Assembly: GCA_035638075.1 (NCBI GenBank)
Contig: DASRAU010000017.1
Location: forward strand, 39,591 to 103,590
Source: DASRAU01 sp035638075
Lineage (GTDB): Bacteria > Acidobacteriota > Polarisedimenticolia > Gp22-AA2
DNA: 64,000 nucleotides
Direction of reading: 5' to 3'
Positions 49,520-58,608 of this stretch are shown one piece after another (the stretch's first letter is position 1; each line of letters opens with the position of its first letter). A model generated the notes under the pieces. That model searched no databases. It was given only the letters and a program-made list of their open reading frames with translations, and was not told the origin of the DNA. The translations under genes and the position numbers were made by a program.

Positions 49520-49541
49520 CCGGCCCCGCCCGCGGGGCCGG
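49520..49541 (+). terminator. Stem-loop after lpxC
   Basis: CCGGCCCC and GGGGCCGG form a perfect 8-bp stem around GCCCGC, eight bases after the lpxC stop. There is no T run, so it may need Rho or act only as a stability element. Confidence 0.5.
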
Positions 49542-49546
49542 ACCGC

Positions 49547-49576
49547 TTGTCACATCCGCCCGTTCGGCCCTAGACT
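49547..49576 (+). promoter_or_regulatory. Sigma-70 promoter for the DUF4390-like/ntrYX operon
   Basis: TTGTCA and TAGACT are 18 bp apart, the -10 box ending 51 bp before the first start codon. Confidence 0.5.
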
Positions 49577-49627
49577 CCCACTCCGCCGACGGTTGCGGCG
49601 CGCGCCGGGCCGCGGCGCCACCTCCGA

Positions 49628-50191
49628 GTGAAACGACACGTCATCGCGGCCGCGGTCCTTCTCCTCAGCGCCGCTCCCTGTCTTGCCGCCCCGGGTTTGT
49701 TCGATCTGAGCGCCGCGCGCACCGCGGAGTCCGTCGTTGTGTCGCTGCAGATGCGCGATGCGATCGACCCGGCGCGCCTGGAGGAGATCGAAACCGGCAT
49801 CGAGAGCACCGTCCGTTACCGCGTGCGCCTCATGCGGCAGCGCAGCGGCCTGATGGACGAGGAGCTGGCCGACGTCGAGATCGAGGCCTGCGTCCGGCGC
49901 GACGCCCTGAGCCGGCAGTACACGCTGACGCGCCGCCTCGACGGCGACACCGTCGAGAAGAGGATGACCGCCGATCCGGACGAGATGCGGCGCTTCCTGA
50001 CCAGTCTCGACCGCGTGGCCATCGCGCCGGCCGATCTCCTGAAGGCGGGGGAGCACTACGAGGTGCGCGCGCGCGGCGATCTCGGCCTGGTCTGGCGCTT
50101 CTATCTCATCCCCTGGCCCTCCACGACCGGCTGGGTCCGCGCGCCCCTCGAGGCCTCGGACGACACCCATGGCGCCGCCGGCCACCCCTGA
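49628..50191 (+). CDS. DUF4390-like exported protein
   Basis: A 187-residue protein with a signal peptide (MKRHVIAAAVLLLSAAPCLA). The mature domain has a repeated beta pattern (VVVSLQMRDAIDPARLEEIETG, quoted as VVVSLQMRDAID; TVRYRVRLMRQR; YTLTRRLDG). This resembles the DUF4390 proteins often encoded beside NtrY-like kinases. Its C-terminus reads WRFYLIPWPSTTGW. Start is a GTG at 49628. It overlaps the kinase gene by 23 bases and may act as its periplasmic partner. Confidence 0.75.
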   Translation: MKRHVIAAAVLLLSAAPCLAAPGLFDLSAARTAESVVVSLQMRDAIDPARLEEIETGIESTVRYRVRLMRQRSGLMDEELADVEIEACVRRDALSRQYTLTRRLDGDTVEKRMTADPDEMRRFLTSLDRVAIAPADLLKAGEHYEVRARGDLGLVWRFYLIPWPSTTGWVRAPLEASDDTHGAAGHP

Positions 50192-52430
50192 ACGGCCCGA
50201 GGGCCCGGGCGGTGACGGACCGCGCCCGGGCATGACCTCGCGGCTGCGGGCGGACCGGCTGATTCTCTTCAGCGTGGCCGTGCTGCTCGTCTCCTTCCTC
50301 GGCGTCTCGCTCCTCATCCGCCGCGCCGCGTCGTTCTCGTGGTCCTACGTCACCAACTCGGCCGTCCTGTCCGCCCTGTTCGTGACCAATGCCGTCCTGG
50401 TCCTGACGCTCCTCATCCTGCTGATGCGGAACCTGATCAAGGCGCTGGTGGAGAGGCGCCGCGGCATCCTGGGCTCCCGGTTCCGCACCAAGCTGGTCTT
50501 CTCGCTGCTGCTCCTGTGGCTGGTGCCCTCGGGGATCATCTTCTACGCCGCCACGCAGCTCATCCAGCGCAGCATCGACCGCTGGTTCACCGAGCCGGCC
50601 GACCGCCTCACCGAGGCCTCGCAGCGCATCGTCGACGCCTATTACGACGAGGTGCGCGCCCGGACCGCCTCCTTCGCCCGCGAGGCCGCGCGCCGGCTCG
50701 CCTCCGAGGGCGGCGCGAATGAAGACCCCCACGATCGGCTGGCGGCCATCGTGCGGGAATACAACGTCGACCTGGCGGCGCTCGTCCCGGTCCAGGGGGC
50801 CCCTCGGACCGTGCTCGACCCGAGGCTGCCCTCGACCGCCGGGCTCGAGGATCTCCCGGCCGAGACCCTCCAGGGGGCGTTCCAGGGCCGCCCGTTCGTG
50901 TGGCAGTCGGAGCTGCGCGGGGGACACCTCATCCGGGCCGGTCACCCGATCCCGGCGCCCGACGGAGACGGCATCGCCGCCGTGGCCGTGGTGGGGCAGT
51001 TCGTGTCGCGCGATCTCGCCCGGCTCGCCGAAGCGGTGACCCGCAGCAACGACGACTACCGCCAGATTCGCACGCAGAAGCGCCTCATCAAGCGCGTCTA
51101 CATCCTGGTCTTCGCGCTCATCACCCTGGTCGTCCTCTTCTCGGTGACCTGGATCGGGCTGTACCTGGCGCGCCGCATCACCGAGCCGGTGCAGTCCCTC
51201 GCCGTCGGCACGCGTGAGATCGCCGCCGGGAACCTGGATTACCGGGTGGACGTGCAGGCGGGAGACGAGCTCGGCATCCTCGTCGAGTCGTTCAACGCCA
51301 TGACTTCAGATTTACGGGCCGGGAAGGTCCTCATCGAGAGCCGAAACCGCGAGCTGCAGGAGAGCAACCGGGAGCTCAGCGAAAGGCGGCGTTACATCGA
51401 GGCGCTGCTGCAGAACCTCGGGGCGGGGATCGTGTCGCTCGACTCGGAGCGCCGCGTCACGACCATCAACCCCGCGGCGCGGCGGCTGCTCGGCCTCGAG
51501 GCCTCCGCCGACCTGCTCGGACGGCCGCTCGGCGACGCGGTGCCCCCCGAGCCGGGGGCCGTGCTGGAGCCGCTCGTCGACGACATCCTTGCCGGCCGGC
51601 GCGCCGAAGGGGCGCGCGAAGCGGAGTGGAGCACCGAGGGACGCATCCGGACGCTGGCGGTGTCGGCGACCGCCCTGCGGTCGGACGAGGGGGAGGCGGC
51701 GGGGGCGCTCCTGGTGCTGGAGGACCTGACCGATCTCATGCGGGCGCAGAAGATCGCCGCGTGGCGGGAGGTCGCGCGGCGGCTGGCCCACGAGATCAAG
51801 AACCCCCTCACGCCGATCCAGCTCTCCGCCGAGCGCATCCGCAAGAAGGTGCTGGAGCGGGATCCGGACGTCGACCAGACGGTGACCGAGGGGACCGCGG
51901 CCATCGTGCGCGAGGTGGCGGCGCTCAAGGGGCTCGTGGACGAGTTCGCGCGCTTCGCCCGGCTGCCGGCGCCGCGCCGGGTGCCCGTGGACGTGCGCAA
52001 GGTGATCGGCGACTGCCTCGATCTCTACCGCGACCGGCATGCCGACGTCCGCATCGAAACACGCCTCGACGCGGACCTGCCGCAGGCGGTGCTCGATCCG
52101 GAGCAGATCAAGCGGGTCCTCGTGAATCTCCTCGACAACGCCATCGAGGCCATGGGAGGGCGGGGCCTCCTGCGCATCGAAGCGCGCGCCGCGCCGGGTG
52201 GCGCCGGTCTGCGCATCGAGGTGGCCGACGAAGGGCCCGGCATCCGGCCGGGAGACCGCGACCGGCTGTTCCTGCCCTATTTCTCCACCAAGAGGCGCGG
52301 CACCGGGTTGGGGCTGGCCATCGTGCACCGCATCGTCTCCGACCACATGGGACGCATCCGGGTCGAGGACAACCAGCCCCACGGGGCCCGCTTCGTCATC
52401 GATCTGCCGGTGCTTCCGGCGGCATCGTAG
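50169..52430 (+). CDS. ntrY: NtrY-type sensor histidine kinase
   Basis: A 753-residue membrane kinase. Three helices lie in the first 130 residues, then an extracytoplasmic sensor (about 135-305), a fourth helix, a HAMP domain (RRITEPVQSLAVGTREIAAG), and a PAS domain (about 410-520). The kinase core has the phosphorylated His541 in RRLAHEIKNPLTPIQL, the N box (VNLLDNAIEAM) and G boxes (DEGPGIRPGD, GTGLGLAIVHRI). The partner response regulator follows nine bases later. In other bacteria NtrYX governs nitrogen, envelope or redox responses. Confidence 0.92.
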   Translation: MAPPATPERPEGPGGDGPRPGMTSRLRADRLILFSVAVLLVSFLGVSLLIRRAASFSWSYVTNSAVLSALFVTNAVLVLTLLILLMRNLIKALVERRRGILGSRFRTKLVFSLLLLWLVPSGIIFYAATQLIQRSIDRWFTEPADRLTEASQRIVDAYYDEVRARTASFAREAARRLASEGGANEDPHDRLAAIVREYNVDLAALVPVQGAPRTVLDPRLPSTAGLEDLPAETLQGAFQGRPFVWQSELRGGHLIRAGHPIPAPDGDGIAAVAVVGQFVSRDLARLAEAVTRSNDDYRQIRTQKRLIKRVYILVFALITLVVLFSVTWIGLYLARRITEPVQSLAVGTREIAAGNLDYRVDVQAGDELGILVESFNAMTSDLRAGKVLIESRNRELQESNRELSERRRYIEALLQNLGAGIVSLDSERRVTTINPAARRLLGLEASADLLGRPLGDAVPPEPGAVLEPLVDDILAGRRAEGAREAEWSTEGRIRTLAVSATALRSDEGEAAGALLVLEDLTDLMRAQKIAAWREVARRLAHEIKNPLTPIQLSAERIRKKVLERDPDVDQTVTEGTAAIVREVAALKGLVDEFARFARLPAPRRVPVDVRKVIGDCLDLYRDRHADVRIETRLDADLPQAVLDPEQIKRVLVNLLDNAIEAMGGRGLLRIEARAAPGGAGLRIEVADEGPGIRPGDRDRLFLPYFSTKRRGTGLGLAIVHRIVSDHMGRIRVEDNQPHGARFVIDLPVLPAAS

Positions 52431-52439
52431 AATCGGCGC

Positions 52440-53816
52440 ATGTCCCGCGAGCGGGTCCTGGTGGTCGACGACGAGGAGGGGGTGCGCGCCACCCTCGGCG
52501 GCGTCCTGCGCGACGAAGGGTACGTGGTGGACGCGGCCGAGTCGGGGGAGCGCGGCCTCGAGATGGCGCGGCGCCATCCCTATCACGCCGTCCTGCTCGA
52601 TGTCTGGCTTCCGGGCCGGGACGGCCTCGCCGTACTCGAAGACCTCGCCGCCCTCCCGTCCCCGCCTCGCGTCGTGATGATCTCCGGGCACGCCGATGTG
52701 CCGGTGGCGCACAAGGCGGGAAAGCTCGGGGCCTACGACTTCATCGAGAAGCCGCTGTCGCTCGACAAGGTCGTCCTCACCCTGCGCAACGCCATCGCCG
52801 ACAGGCGCAAGGAGGCGCGCCTCAACGCGCTGCGGGACCGGGTGCAGGAAGAGGAGAAGTTCCTCGGGGAGAGTCCGGTCATCCGCGAGCTGCAGGCGCA
52901 GATCGACCTGGCCGCGCCGACCCAGGGGCGCGTTCTCATCACCGGCGAGAACGGCACCGGCAAGGAGCTGGTTGCCCGCCTGATCCACGCGCGATCGCTG
53001 CGGCGCGACGAGCTGTTCGTGGAGATGAACTGCGCCGCCATCCCGGAGGAGCTGATCGAAAGCGAGCTGTTCGGGCACGTGAAGGGGGCCTTCACCGGGG
53101 CGACCGAAGGGAAGGCGGGAAGGTTCCTCCTGGCGGACGGGGGCACGCTGTTCCTGGACGAGATCGGCGACATGTCGCTGCGGACGCAGGCCAAGGTGCT
53201 GCGCGTCCTGCAGGAGCAGGCCTTCGAGCCGGTCGGCGGCACCACGGTGCGTGTCGACGTGCGCGTGCTCGCGGCGACGAACAAGGACCTTCCCAGGGAG
53301 ATCGCGGCGGGGCGGTTCCGCGAGGATCTCTACTTCCGGCTCAATGTCGTGCCGCTCAGGGTCCCGGCGCTGCGGGAACGCTCGGGCGACATCCTGATCC
53401 TCGCGCGTCACTTCGTCGCCCTGGTGGGACGGCAGTACGGTCGCAGCGTGGTGCTCGAAGAGGGGGCGATCGCGCCCCTGGTCGACTACCCGTGGCCCGG
53501 GAACGTCCGGGAGCTGCGGAACCTCATCGAGCGCCTGATCATCCTGACCCCCGGCGCGGCGATTACCGCGGCCGCCGTCGCCTCGGCCCTGGGGCCTCAG
53601 GCGGCCGCGCGTCCGGCCGAGCCGGAGGAGCGGGATTTCGGCTCGCTGCGCGAGGGGCGGGAGGATTTCGAGCGCCGGTTCATCGCCCGCAAGCTCAGGG
53701 AGGCCGCCGGGAACGTGCTTCGGGCCGCCCAGCTCCTGGGCCTCGAGAGGAGCCATCTGTACCGCAAGATGCGTTCCTACGGGATGCGGACGGGGCCGGG
53801 GGAGGAGGAGGGCTGA
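52440..53816 (+). CDS. ntrX: NtrX-type sigma-54-dependent response regulator
   Basis: A 458-residue activator. The receiver domain has the acidic pair Asp10-Asp11 and the phospho-acceptor Asp54 (VLLDVWLPG). The central AAA+ domain has the P-loop GENGTGKE, the sigma-54-contacting GAFTGA loop near residue 217 and a GGTLFLDEIGDM Walker B. The C-terminus is a Fis-type helix-turn-helix (NVLRAAQLLGLERSHLYRKM). The intact GAFTGA means it can activate sigma-54 RNA polymerase, so the -24/-12-like promoters in this window are possible targets. Confidence 0.95.
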   Translation: MSRERVLVVDDEEGVRATLGGVLRDEGYVVDAAESGERGLEMARRHPYHAVLLDVWLPGRDGLAVLEDLAALPSPPRVVMISGHADVPVAHKAGKLGAYDFIEKPLSLDKVVLTLRNAIADRRKEARLNALRDRVQEEEKFLGESPVIRELQAQIDLAAPTQGRVLITGENGTGKELVARLIHARSLRRDELFVEMNCAAIPEELIESELFGHVKGAFTGATEGKAGRFLLADGGTLFLDEIGDMSLRTQAKVLRVLQEQAFEPVGGTTVRVDVRVLAATNKDLPREIAAGRFREDLYFRLNVVPLRVPALRERSGDILILARHFVALVGRQYGRSVVLEEGAIAPLVDYPWPGNVRELRNLIERLIILTPGAAITAAAVASALGPQAAARPAEPEERDFGSLREGREDFERRFIARKLREAAGNVLRAAQLLGLERSHLYRKMRSYGMRTGPGEEEG

Positions 53817-53846
53817 GGCCTCCGGCGCCATCCCTGCACCACACCC

Positions 53847-53874
53847 TTGACTCTCCTTCCTTCTCTCTGATAAT
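53847..53874 (+). promoter_or_regulatory. Sigma-70 promoter for the radical SAM gene
   Basis: TTGACT and GATAAT are 16 bp apart in a locally T-rich stretch that stands out from the GC-rich surroundings. It leaves a leader of nearly 200 bases before the start codon at 54076; no other gene lies in it. Confidence 0.6.
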
Positions 53875-54075
53875 AAAGCGCTTGGCCTTACCGTCCCGTC
53901 CGAAGCAGGCGCAGTCGCTTCACCGGTTTTCAGCAGATCGGGCCGGATTGCCGCGAATCCCCGCGCATCCGGCATTCGAAGTCGGCATCGAAGCGCCCGG
54001 GCACCCGGGCGTACGCGCATGGCACCGGAGTGAACGCAGGGAACGACGGTGTCATCCCCAGATGGAGGATCGCGA

Positions 54076-56076
54076 ATGAGTCAGGTTCACACCGACAGTC
54101 CGGTTCAGACGTTGACCCCCGGCGCGACCGCCGGGAAGGAGCGACCCGTCGCGCGCCGTGCGCGGGCCCGAGCCCTGCGGCCGACGGTGGTGGTCGGGAA
54201 CGGACTGAAAGGGGCTGCGAACCTGGCGTGGCACGCCTTCCAGGCGGTCAACCGCCGCGTTCCCTTCGGCAGCGTGCAGCCGAAGTGGGCCCCGGCGCCG
54301 CTGCTCAAGAGCCATGAGCGCTCCTTCCCCGAGCTGGGCTTCCCGCGCGAGACCGACTCCCTGTGCCCCGAGTGCGTGAAGGCGCTGCGCGCACGCATTC
54401 TCAGCGGCGAGGCGGATTGGAAGACGCTGCTGCAGGGAAAACCGGGCGAGGTCCGGGCGCGGATCGTCGAGCGCGACGGCGAGGTCTGGATGGAAAAGAC
54501 CTGCAAGGAGCACGGCCGCTGCGAGGACATCATGGCGATGGACTCGGAGTTCCTGCGCCGCATGGAGCGCCTCTACCCGGGACGCGACTTCCGCATGAAG
54601 CCGGATCCCTTCCATAACCACGGCTCGTCCACCGTCAAGTACGGGCGCGGGGCGGTCCTCACGGTGGACCTGACCAACCGCTGCAACATGATGTGCAACC
54701 CGTGCTTCATGGACGCGAACCAGGTGGGCTACGTGCACGAGCTGTCGTGGGACGACGTGCGCCAGATTCTCGACAACTCGATCCAGGTGACGCCGCGCCG
54801 GCAGATGTCGGTGCAGTTCAGCGGCGGCGAGCCGACCATCTCTCCCTACTTTCTGGACGCGGTCGCCTACTCGCGCAAGGTCGGCTACCAGAGCGTGCAG
54901 TGCGCCACCAACGGCATCCGCTTCGCGCAGGACCTGGATTACTGCCACCGGGCCAAGGCGGCCGGGCTGCGGCTGGCGTACCTGCAGTTCGACGGCGTGA
55001 CCAACGAGGCCAACAACCACCGCGGCGTCGGCAACCTCTTCGACGTCAAGAAGCGGGCACTCGAGAACCTCAAGACCGCGGGCATCGACGTGACGCTCGT
55101 CGTCACCATCGTCAACACGGTCAACAACGACCAGGTCGGCCCCATCGTCCGCTTCGCCATCGACAACGTGGACAAGATCAACGCGGTGTCGTTCCAGCCG
55201 GTGTCGTTCACCGGGCGCGACGAGGACATCGACGACGAGACCCGCATGAAGCAGCGTTACACGCTGTCGCACCTGGCCCACGACGTGAAGAGCCAGCTGG
55301 GGGTGACGGAGCCGCTGCGCGACTGGTACCCGCTCTCGGCCTCCGGCCCGTTCTCGGACCTGCGCGACCAGCTCGACGGCATCGAGGCCGAGTTCGGCTC
55401 GCTCAAGTGCGGCTGCCACCCGAACTGCGGCATCGGCACGATGCTGCTCGTCAACGAGCAGACCAAGCAGGCGGTGCCGTTCCCGCAGTTCCTCGACACC
55501 GATCGCCTGCTCGAGGATCTGAAGCTCATCACCGACACCTGCCGGCCGAAGACCCTGACCGTGGCGCAGTTCGCCATGGCGGTGCTGCGGAACCTGCGTC
55601 CGTCGCAGCTGCCGGAGGGGCTGACGCTGTGGGAGCTCATCAAGATCATCGACGGCCACAACGGCGCGCGCCTCGGGCTGGCGGAGAAGGCCCGCTACAA
55701 CTGGCGGATCATGATGGTCGCCGGGATGTGGTTCCAGGACCTCTTCAACTACGACTTCCGCCGCACCGAGATGTGCATCATCCCCTACGGCACCCAGGTG
55801 GGGGAGGTCTCCTTCTGCGCCTACAACACCGGTGTGGGCTGGAGGCAGATCGTCGAGAAGATGTTCTCGACCCACAGCACGGCGCAGTGGTTCAAGGAGA
55901 AGGGGCGCCACCCGATCTACGCCGCGGGGAAGAGCGTGCCGCTCGACGGCAACGAGCGTCCCATCCCGGCCTCGGCCATCGCCCTCCCCGTTCGCGAGGA
56001 GGTTCCGGCCCTGGCGTCGGCGGCGGCCACGGCGGCGCGCACCACGTCGGGCGCTCCGGTCCACGCCGGGCACTGA
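54076..56076 (+). CDS. Radical SAM enzyme of the tetraether-synthase (Tes/MJ0619-like) type
   Basis: A 666-residue enzyme. The N-terminal part has paired cysteines of the MJ0619 kind: DSLCPECVKALRARI, then GEVWMEKTCKEHG. The radical SAM core has the cluster motif C203-x3-C-x2-C in NRCNMMCNPCF, followed by QFSGGEPTISP. Additional cysteines lie in LKCGCHPNCGIG and near the C-terminus (EMCIIPYGTQVGEVSFCAY). This family includes the archaeal GDGT synthase Tes, and bacterial relatives are implicated in membrane-spanning lipids such as iso-diabolic acid. The lipid function here is inferred from family and pattern only. The gene stands alone with its own promoter; GGAGG precedes the ATG. Confidence 0.8.
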   Translation: MSQVHTDSPVQTLTPGATAGKERPVARRARARALRPTVVVGNGLKGAANLAWHAFQAVNRRVPFGSVQPKWAPAPLLKSHERSFPELGFPRETDSLCPECVKALRARILSGEADWKTLLQGKPGEVRARIVERDGEVWMEKTCKEHGRCEDIMAMDSEFLRRMERLYPGRDFRMKPDPFHNHGSSTVKYGRGAVLTVDLTNRCNMMCNPCFMDANQVGYVHELSWDDVRQILDNSIQVTPRRQMSVQFSGGEPTISPYFLDAVAYSRKVGYQSVQCATNGIRFAQDLDYCHRAKAAGLRLAYLQFDGVTNEANNHRGVGNLFDVKKRALENLKTAGIDVTLVVTIVNTVNNDQVGPIVRFAIDNVDKINAVSFQPVSFTGRDEDIDDETRMKQRYTLSHLAHDVKSQLGVTEPLRDWYPLSASGPFSDLRDQLDGIEAEFGSLKCGCHPNCGIGTMLLVNEQTKQAVPFPQFLDTDRLLEDLKLITDTCRPKTLTVAQFAMAVLRNLRPSQLPEGLTLWELIKIIDGHNGARLGLAEKARYNWRIMMVAGMWFQDLFNYDFRRTEMCIIPYGTQVGEVSFCAYNTGVGWRQIVEKMFSTHSTAQWFKEKGRHPIYAAGKSVPLDGNERPIPASAIALPVREEVPALASAAATAARTTSGAPVHAGH

Positions 56077-56083
56077 GGCGGCC

Positions 56084-56149
56084 GGCCCGGACGTCTCCAC
56101 CCGGGCCGATGAAACAGGACCGGCGGGTCCGCTGAACGGGATCCGCCGG
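56084..56149. terminator. Pair of GC-rich hairpins between convergent genes
   Basis: GGCCCGG/CCGGGCC (56084-56107) and CCGGCGG/CCGCCGG (56120-56149) lie between the radical SAM gene and the convergent formimidoyltransferase gene. Neither has a U tract. They are reasonable end-of-transcript structures for both directions. Confidence 0.45.
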
Positions 56150-56171
56150 GCCGTTCCGGACGGTGCGGACC

Positions 56172-57098
56172 TCAGCGGGCGGCGGGATCCTTCGCGTCGT
56201 CCGGCTGCTGCAGGCGCCGCTCCAGGACCCGTCCCGGATCGAAGCCTTCCAGCCGGAGGTAGTAATCGGCCGCCGCGAGGAGCGCATCCTCCGGCACCAG
56301 GCCGACGATCTCGCTTCCCACGATCGCGATACCGTGTCGCTCCGCCTCGGAGCGGACCATCTCGAAGACGCGGTGCAGGGGCGTGCGCCTGAAATCGGTC
56401 ATGTTGATCGACACCTGCGCCTGCTTCCGGTCTTCGAGCAGCAGCCCCATCGCCTTGACGTAGCGCAGGCCGCCGCTCGAATGCCGGATCGCGTGGGCGA
56501 TTCGCCTGGCGACCTCGACGTCGGAGGTGCCCAGGTTGATGTTGTAGGCGATGAGGAATTCGCGCGCCCCGATGGCGACGCAGCCGGCCGTCGGGTGCAC
56601 CCGCTCCGGTCCGAAGTCGGGACGCCACTGCGGCTCCTGAATCTTCTGGGCGAACCCTTCGAACTCCCCCTTGCGGATGGCCGCGAGGTCGCGACGGTGC
56701 GGGGCGCTCGCGGCCTCCTCGTAGAGATAGACGGGGAACTGGTGGCGCCTGGCCACCCGCTCGCCGAGCCCGCGGGCCCACGCGACGCATTCCGCCATGG
56801 TGACGTCCCGGATCGGGATGAGCGGAATGACGTCCACCGCCCCCATGCGCGGGTGCCGGCCGCTGTGCTTCGTGAGATCGATGCGTTCGACGCAGGCCGC
56901 CACCAGCGCTTCGAGCCCCCGGAGGACCGCCTCCGGCTCGCCGGCGAGGGTCAGGACCGTGCGGTTGTGATCGGCGTCGGACGAGCGGTCGAGGACGCGC
57001 ACCGGACCGCTGCGGCGCACCGCCTCCACCACGGCGTCGACCACCTCGGGGCGCCGGCCTTCGCTGATGTTCGGGACGCTTTCGATGAGCTGGGCCAT
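56172..57098 (-). CDS. ftcD: Glutamate formimidoyltransferase
   Basis: A 308-residue protein equal to the N-terminal transferase half of FtcD, which passes the formimino group of formiminoglutamate to tetrahydrofolate. Seen: ESVPNISEGRRPEVVDAV, DADHNRTVLTLAGEPEAV, KHSGRHPRMGAVDVIPLIPI, ECVAWARGLGERVA and GAREFLIAYNINL. The ATG at 57098 has GGAG seven bases upstream. The cyclodeaminase half is absent, and no histidine-degradation gene is nearby. It follows gshA by 31 bp and so shares its transcript. Confidence 0.9.
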   Translation of the reverse strand: MAQLIESVPNISEGRRPEVVDAVVEAVRRSGPVRVLDRSSDADHNRTVLTLAGEPEAVLRGLEALVAACVERIDLTKHSGRHPRMGAVDVIPLIPIRDVTMAECVAWARGLGERVARRHQFPVYLYEEAASAPHRRDLAAIRKGEFEGFAQKIQEPQWRPDFGPERVHPTAGCVAIGAREFLIAYNINLGTSDVEVARRIAHAIRHSSGGLRYVKAMGLLLEDRKQAQVSINMTDFRRTPLHRVFEMVRSEAERHGIAIVGSEIVGLVPEDALLAAADYYLRLEGFDPGRVLERRLQQPDDAKDPAAR

Positions 57099-57129
57099 GG
57101 GGTCTCCGTGGGATGCGGGAACCGCCGCT

Positions 57130-58506
57130 TCAGGCGGCCGTCCGGAGCGTATTGCGGGAGAGCGCGGCGGCCAGGTCGCGCGGGTCGGCGCCGCGCGCGC
57201 GCACCCGATCGAGGAGGTCGAGCGCGGGACAGCCCGGGCCCGAGGCGACGCGTCGCTGCAGCGGCTCGAGCCAGCGGGCCTCGTGCGGCGTCCCCTGCGC
57301 TTCGAGGCCGCGACGCGCCGCGGCAAGGATCGCCTCGAACAGATCGCCGGCCTTCTTCGGGCCTCCGGAGCGCGCGCCCCGGGAGGGCAGGGGCGCCGCC
57401 GGCCCGTCGCGGCACACCGCGTCGAGCAGGGCGTTGCGCTCGTCGAACGACCAGGACTGGACCAGCCCCCACGCGGAGGCCCGGGCGGCGGGGTCGTACA
57501 GGAGTCCCTTCCAGAGCGCCCCGAGCGCCATCACCGCGCGCGGGTCGCCGGAATCGGCCCCGCGCAGCTCGATGTAGTGCTTCAGCCGCACCTCGGGGAA
57601 GAGGGTCGTCAGGTGCGTTTCGAAGTCGTCGAGCGTCGGGGGAGCGCCTGCGAGCCGGCCGTGGATCCAGTCGCGGAACGTCTTCCCGTTCCCGGAAAGA
57701 TACCGGCCGTCGCGCACGACGAAGAACAGAGGGACGTCGAGCGCGTAGTCGAGATAGTCGCCGAAGCCCGCCTTGTCCCGGAAGACGAAGGGGAGGAGCC
57801 CGCAGCGGTCGTTGTCCGTGTCCCGCCACGCCCAGGCGCGGGCGCTCAGAAAACCGTTGGGCGCGCCTCCCGTGAGCGGCGAATTCGCGAACAGGGCCGT
57901 GACCATCGGCGTGAGCCCCATGGCGGCGCGCATCTTGTCCATCGCGTCCGCCTCGTTCGAATAGTCGAGGTTCACCTGGATGCAGGCGGTCTGCTTCATC
58001 ATCGTCAGCCCGCGCGTGCCGTGGCGCGGCAGGTAGTCGCGCATCACGCCGTACCGCTTCTTGGGGAACCAGGGGAGGGCGTCGAGCGCGGTGAACGGCT
58101 GCATGCCGACACCCATCCAGAGCAGGCCGAGCGGGGCGGACGCGGTTTCCACGGCGTCGAGATAGAAGAACAGCTCGCGCTGCGCGGCGTCGAGATCGGT
58201 GTGGACGCCGCCCGACATCTCCAGCTGGCAGCCGGGCTCGAGCGTCAGGCGCGTCGCGCCGTGCCGCGCGCCGAGCAAAAGGTCACCTTCGCGATCGGAG
58301 TTCCACCCGGGGCCGGCGGCGAGGCTTTCGAGCAGGCCCCGCACCGACCGCGGCCCGTCGTAGGGGACCGGGGACAGGTCGTCGGCGCGCACGCCGAAGC
58401 GTTCGTACTCCAGGCCGATGCCCCATCGCGCGCGCGGCTTCGCGCCGGCGGCGAAATAGTCCGCGAGGTCGGCTTCGCGCTCGATCGGGCGGTTCGAATC
58501 GCTCAT
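57130..58506 (-). CDS. gshA: Glutamate-cysteine ligase, plant/alphaproteobacterial type
   Basis: ATP-dependent ligase for the first step of glutathione (or, as EgtA, of ergothioneine) synthesis. The 458-residue protein shows the GCS2-type motifs WGIGLEYERFGV, LTLEPGCQLEMSGGVHTDL, GTRGLTMMKQTACIQVNLDY and LTGGAPNGFLSARAWAW. A glutathione synthetase gene is not in the window, so the end product is open. It ends a possible operon with ftcD; the gap to the upstream fusion gene is 102 bp. Confidence 0.9.
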   Translation of the reverse strand: MSDSNRPIEREADLADYFAAGAKPRARWGIGLEYERFGVRADDLSPVPYDGPRSVRGLLESLAAGPGWNSDREGDLLLGARHGATRLTLEPGCQLEMSGGVHTDLDAAQRELFFYLDAVETASAPLGLLWMGVGMQPFTALDALPWFPKKRYGVMRDYLPRHGTRGLTMMKQTACIQVNLDYSNEADAMDKMRAAMGLTPMVTALFANSPLTGGAPNGFLSARAWAWRDTDNDRCGLLPFVFRDKAGFGDYLDYALDVPLFFVVRDGRYLSGNGKTFRDWIHGRLAGAPPTLDDFETHLTTLFPEVRLKHYIELRGADSGDPRAVMALGALWKGLLYDPAARASAWGLVQSWSFDERNALLDAVCRDGPAAPLPSRGARSGGPKKAGDLFEAILAAARRGLEAQGTPHEARWLEPLQRRVASGPGCPALDLLDRVRARGADPRDLAAALSRNTLRTAA

Positions 58507-58608
58507 GATGAGTGAATGCGGAATTCTATCATCCGCCGCGACAGCGGCGGTGCGGTGGGGACGCGAAGATCGGGTGGAGAGCGTCGGCCCTCCGGCCGGC
58601 GCGGCGAA

